Below, piece after piece: positions 5,785-6,861 of a DNA stretch of 6,861 bases. Under the pieces are notes generated by a model, which saw nothing but the letters and a program-made list of their open reading frames with translations, had not been told where the DNA came from and made no database searches. The stretch comes from Rickettsiales bacterium (GTDB lineage Bacteria > Pseudomonadota > Alphaproteobacteria > Rickettsiales > UBA1997). A program made the position numbers and the translations under genes. Every line of letters begins with the position of its first letter. Position 1 is the stretch's first letter. Location of the stretch: NCBI GenBank assembly GCA_947505885.1, contig CANNMN010000069.1, forward strand, positions 1 to 6,861, written 5' to 3'.

Positions 5785-6861
5785 GTTCTCTCCGCAATAA
5801 ATTGCTTAACTTCTTCAAGACTGTTCTTGATCACAGAAAATTTTTCTTCGCGCTCCATTAAGTCTTTCAGGAAGTTCGGTAATGCTGGTTTTGGAGCTCC
5901 AGCACTAACTACCGCTTCGGGGAATTTTGCAGGATGAGCGGTGGCCAAGCTGACTATGAATTCATTGTTGTAATTTTTGCTCTCGAAAAATTTGTGAGCA
6001 GCGTAAACACCGATAGCACTATGTGGATCAAGGGTTTCACCGGTATTTTTAAAAATTTCGTTGATTATTTTTTTGGTGGTTTCGTCGTCGCAAGAAAATG
6101 CGTCGAAATCTTTTTGGATTATTTTCAGAACTTCGTCGGGCACCTTTAAAAATCCGGTGCGCTCAAATTCAGCCATTAATTCGGGCATTTTTCCCTCGGA
6201 TCTTTGGGTTTTATGCGCGTCAAAAAGTAATCGTTCGAAATTACTTGAGACCTGAATATTCATGCTCGGAGAAATGGTCTCAATCATCGCATCCTTGCGA
6301 TAATCATTTTTGGCAAGGAAGCGAACCAGGATATCATTCGAATTGGTGGCAATGATTAGTTTGTTGATTTTTAGACCCATTCTTTTAGCCAAATGCCCAG
6401 CATAAATATCGCCAAAATTTCCACTCGGAACGGAAAATGAAATTGGCGCCTTGTCAGCTCCAAGTCTGAGTCCGGCATAAAAATAATAAACAATCTGAGC
6501 CATAATTCGAACAAAATTAATCGAATTTACGGCGATCATTTTCTCACCTTTCAAGAAGCTTTGTTCAGCGAACATTTTCTTAACAAGAGCCTGGCAATCG
6601 TCAAAATTTCCTTCGATCGCGAGATTAAAAACATTTTCAGCGGAAGTGGTTGTCATCTGTCTTCTTTGCACAGCGGAAACTTTTTCATGCGGATGAAGAA
6701 TGAAGATTTTTGCATTTGCACAGCCTTGACAGCCTTGAATCGCAGCCGATCCAGTATCTCCAGAAGTGGCGCCAATAATTACAATTTTTTCCGATCTCTT
6801 GCTCAGAAAGTGATTGAGTAAATTTCCTAAAAATTGCAGGGCAAAATCTTTGAAGGCGAGA
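5781..6861 (-). CDS. thrC: Threonine synthase, N-terminus cut by window edge
   Basis: This PLP enzyme converts O-phospho-L-homoserine to L-threonine and phosphate in the cytoplasm, the last step of threonine synthesis. The frame is open to the right edge; the visible 359 residues begin at LAFKDFA, whose Lys (codon 6851-6849) is the expected PLP Schiff-base lysine. Next come GATSGDTGSAA (visible residues 30-40), HPHEKVSAVQRRQM (56-69), NSINFVRIMAQIVYYF (about 112-127) and the PLP-phosphate loop SVPSGNFGD (about 143-151). Only about the first 105 residues are missing, giving a full length near 465, the long form found in yeast and many proteobacteria rather than the 428-residue E. coli form. 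An apparent GTG start at 6671 is internal. The C-terminal part (HPAKFPEAV) is intact. The stop overlaps lptF by 4 bases, so it is the upstream gene of the LPS-export unit. Confidence 0.96.
   Translation of the reverse strand, partial: LAFKDFALQFLGNLLNHFLSKRSEKIVIIGATSGDTGSAAIQGCQGCANAKIFILHPHEKVSAVQRRQMTTTSAENVFNLAIEGNFDDCQALVKKMFAEQSFLKGEKMIAVNSINFVRIMAQIVYYFYAGLRLGADKAPISFSVPSGNFGDIYAGHLAKRMGLKINKLIIATNSNDILVRFLAKNDYRKDAMIETISPSMNIQVSSNFERLLFDAHKTQRSEGKMPELMAEFERTGFLKVPDEVLKIIQKDFDAFSCDDETTKKIINEIFKNTGETLDPHSAIGVYAAHKFFESKNYNNEFIVSLATAHPAKFPEAVVSAGAPKPALPNFLKDLMEREEKFSVIKNSLEEVKQFIAERT
5788..5793 (-). promoter_or_regulatory. Shine-Dalgarno supporting the TTG start of lptF
   Basis: GGAGAG on the minus strand, within the last codons of thrC, lies a few bases before TTG at 5784. 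No ATG or GTG is nearby in frame that would give a complete first membrane helix. This site therefore decides the unusual TTG start. Confidence 0.7.

Noticed and set aside
6669..6671. GTG as a start of thrC
   Set aside because: The 63 codons upstream in the same frame encode the PLP lysine motif LAFKDFA and GATSGDTG, so the gene continues past the right edge.
6561..6821. Plus-strand open frames opposite thrC
   Set aside because: The minus strand encodes conserved threonine synthase motifs across the whole stretch; the opposite frames are by-products.
1..6861. CRISPR arrays, insertion sequences, tRNA or rRNA genes, phage genes, defence systems
   Set aside because: No repeated spacer-like units, transposase-like proteins, attachment-site duplications or cloverleaf sequences were seen; nearly all bases are explained by the genes listed.

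Overview
The window comes from a Gram-negative (two-membrane) bacterium. It encodes the LPS-export permeases LptF and LptG and four lipoproteins with signal peptidase II lipoboxes. The DNA is AT-rich, coding is dense, and TAA, TAG and TGA all serve as stops, so the standard bacterial code applies. The long-form threonine synthase, the YajQ protein and the LptF/LptG pair would suit an AT-rich proteobacterium, perhaps an alphaproteobacterium. That placement is an impression from protein style, not a proof.

Layout. At the left edge, on the + strand, the 3' part of yajQ runs into thiS (sulfur carrier for thiamine synthesis) with a 1-base overlap. This unit meets a leftward unit tail to tail with only 2 bases between stop codons (649-650). 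A terminator-like hairpin for the rightward unit lies inside the opposing gene (679-707). The leftward unit, 3447 down to 651, encodes four predicted lipoproteins in tight succession: a 205-aa LPP20-type protein, a 53-aa small lipoprotein, a 327-aa LPP20-type protein, and a 350-aa CsgG-like protein with an extra C-terminal domain. A 163-base intergenic region (3448-3610) separates it from a second leftward unit, thrC-lptF-lptG. In that unit each junction is a 4-base stop/start overlap, and thrC runs off the right edge.

How the genes may work together. LptF and LptG form the membrane part of the LptB2FG ABC transporter, which extracts LPS from the inner membrane. The four lipoproteins are probably a co-expressed envelope assembly. 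Their modules (LPP20, CsgG/TolB-N-like fold, C-terminal small beta domain) recall those of curli CsgG and of the flagellar FlgO/FlgP/FlgT proteins, but no curli or flagellar gene is visible here. The most interesting content is this lipoprotein operon, including the small lipoprotein that overlaps both neighbours. YajQ, ThiS and ThrC are ordinary housekeeping functions in a somewhat unusual arrangement.
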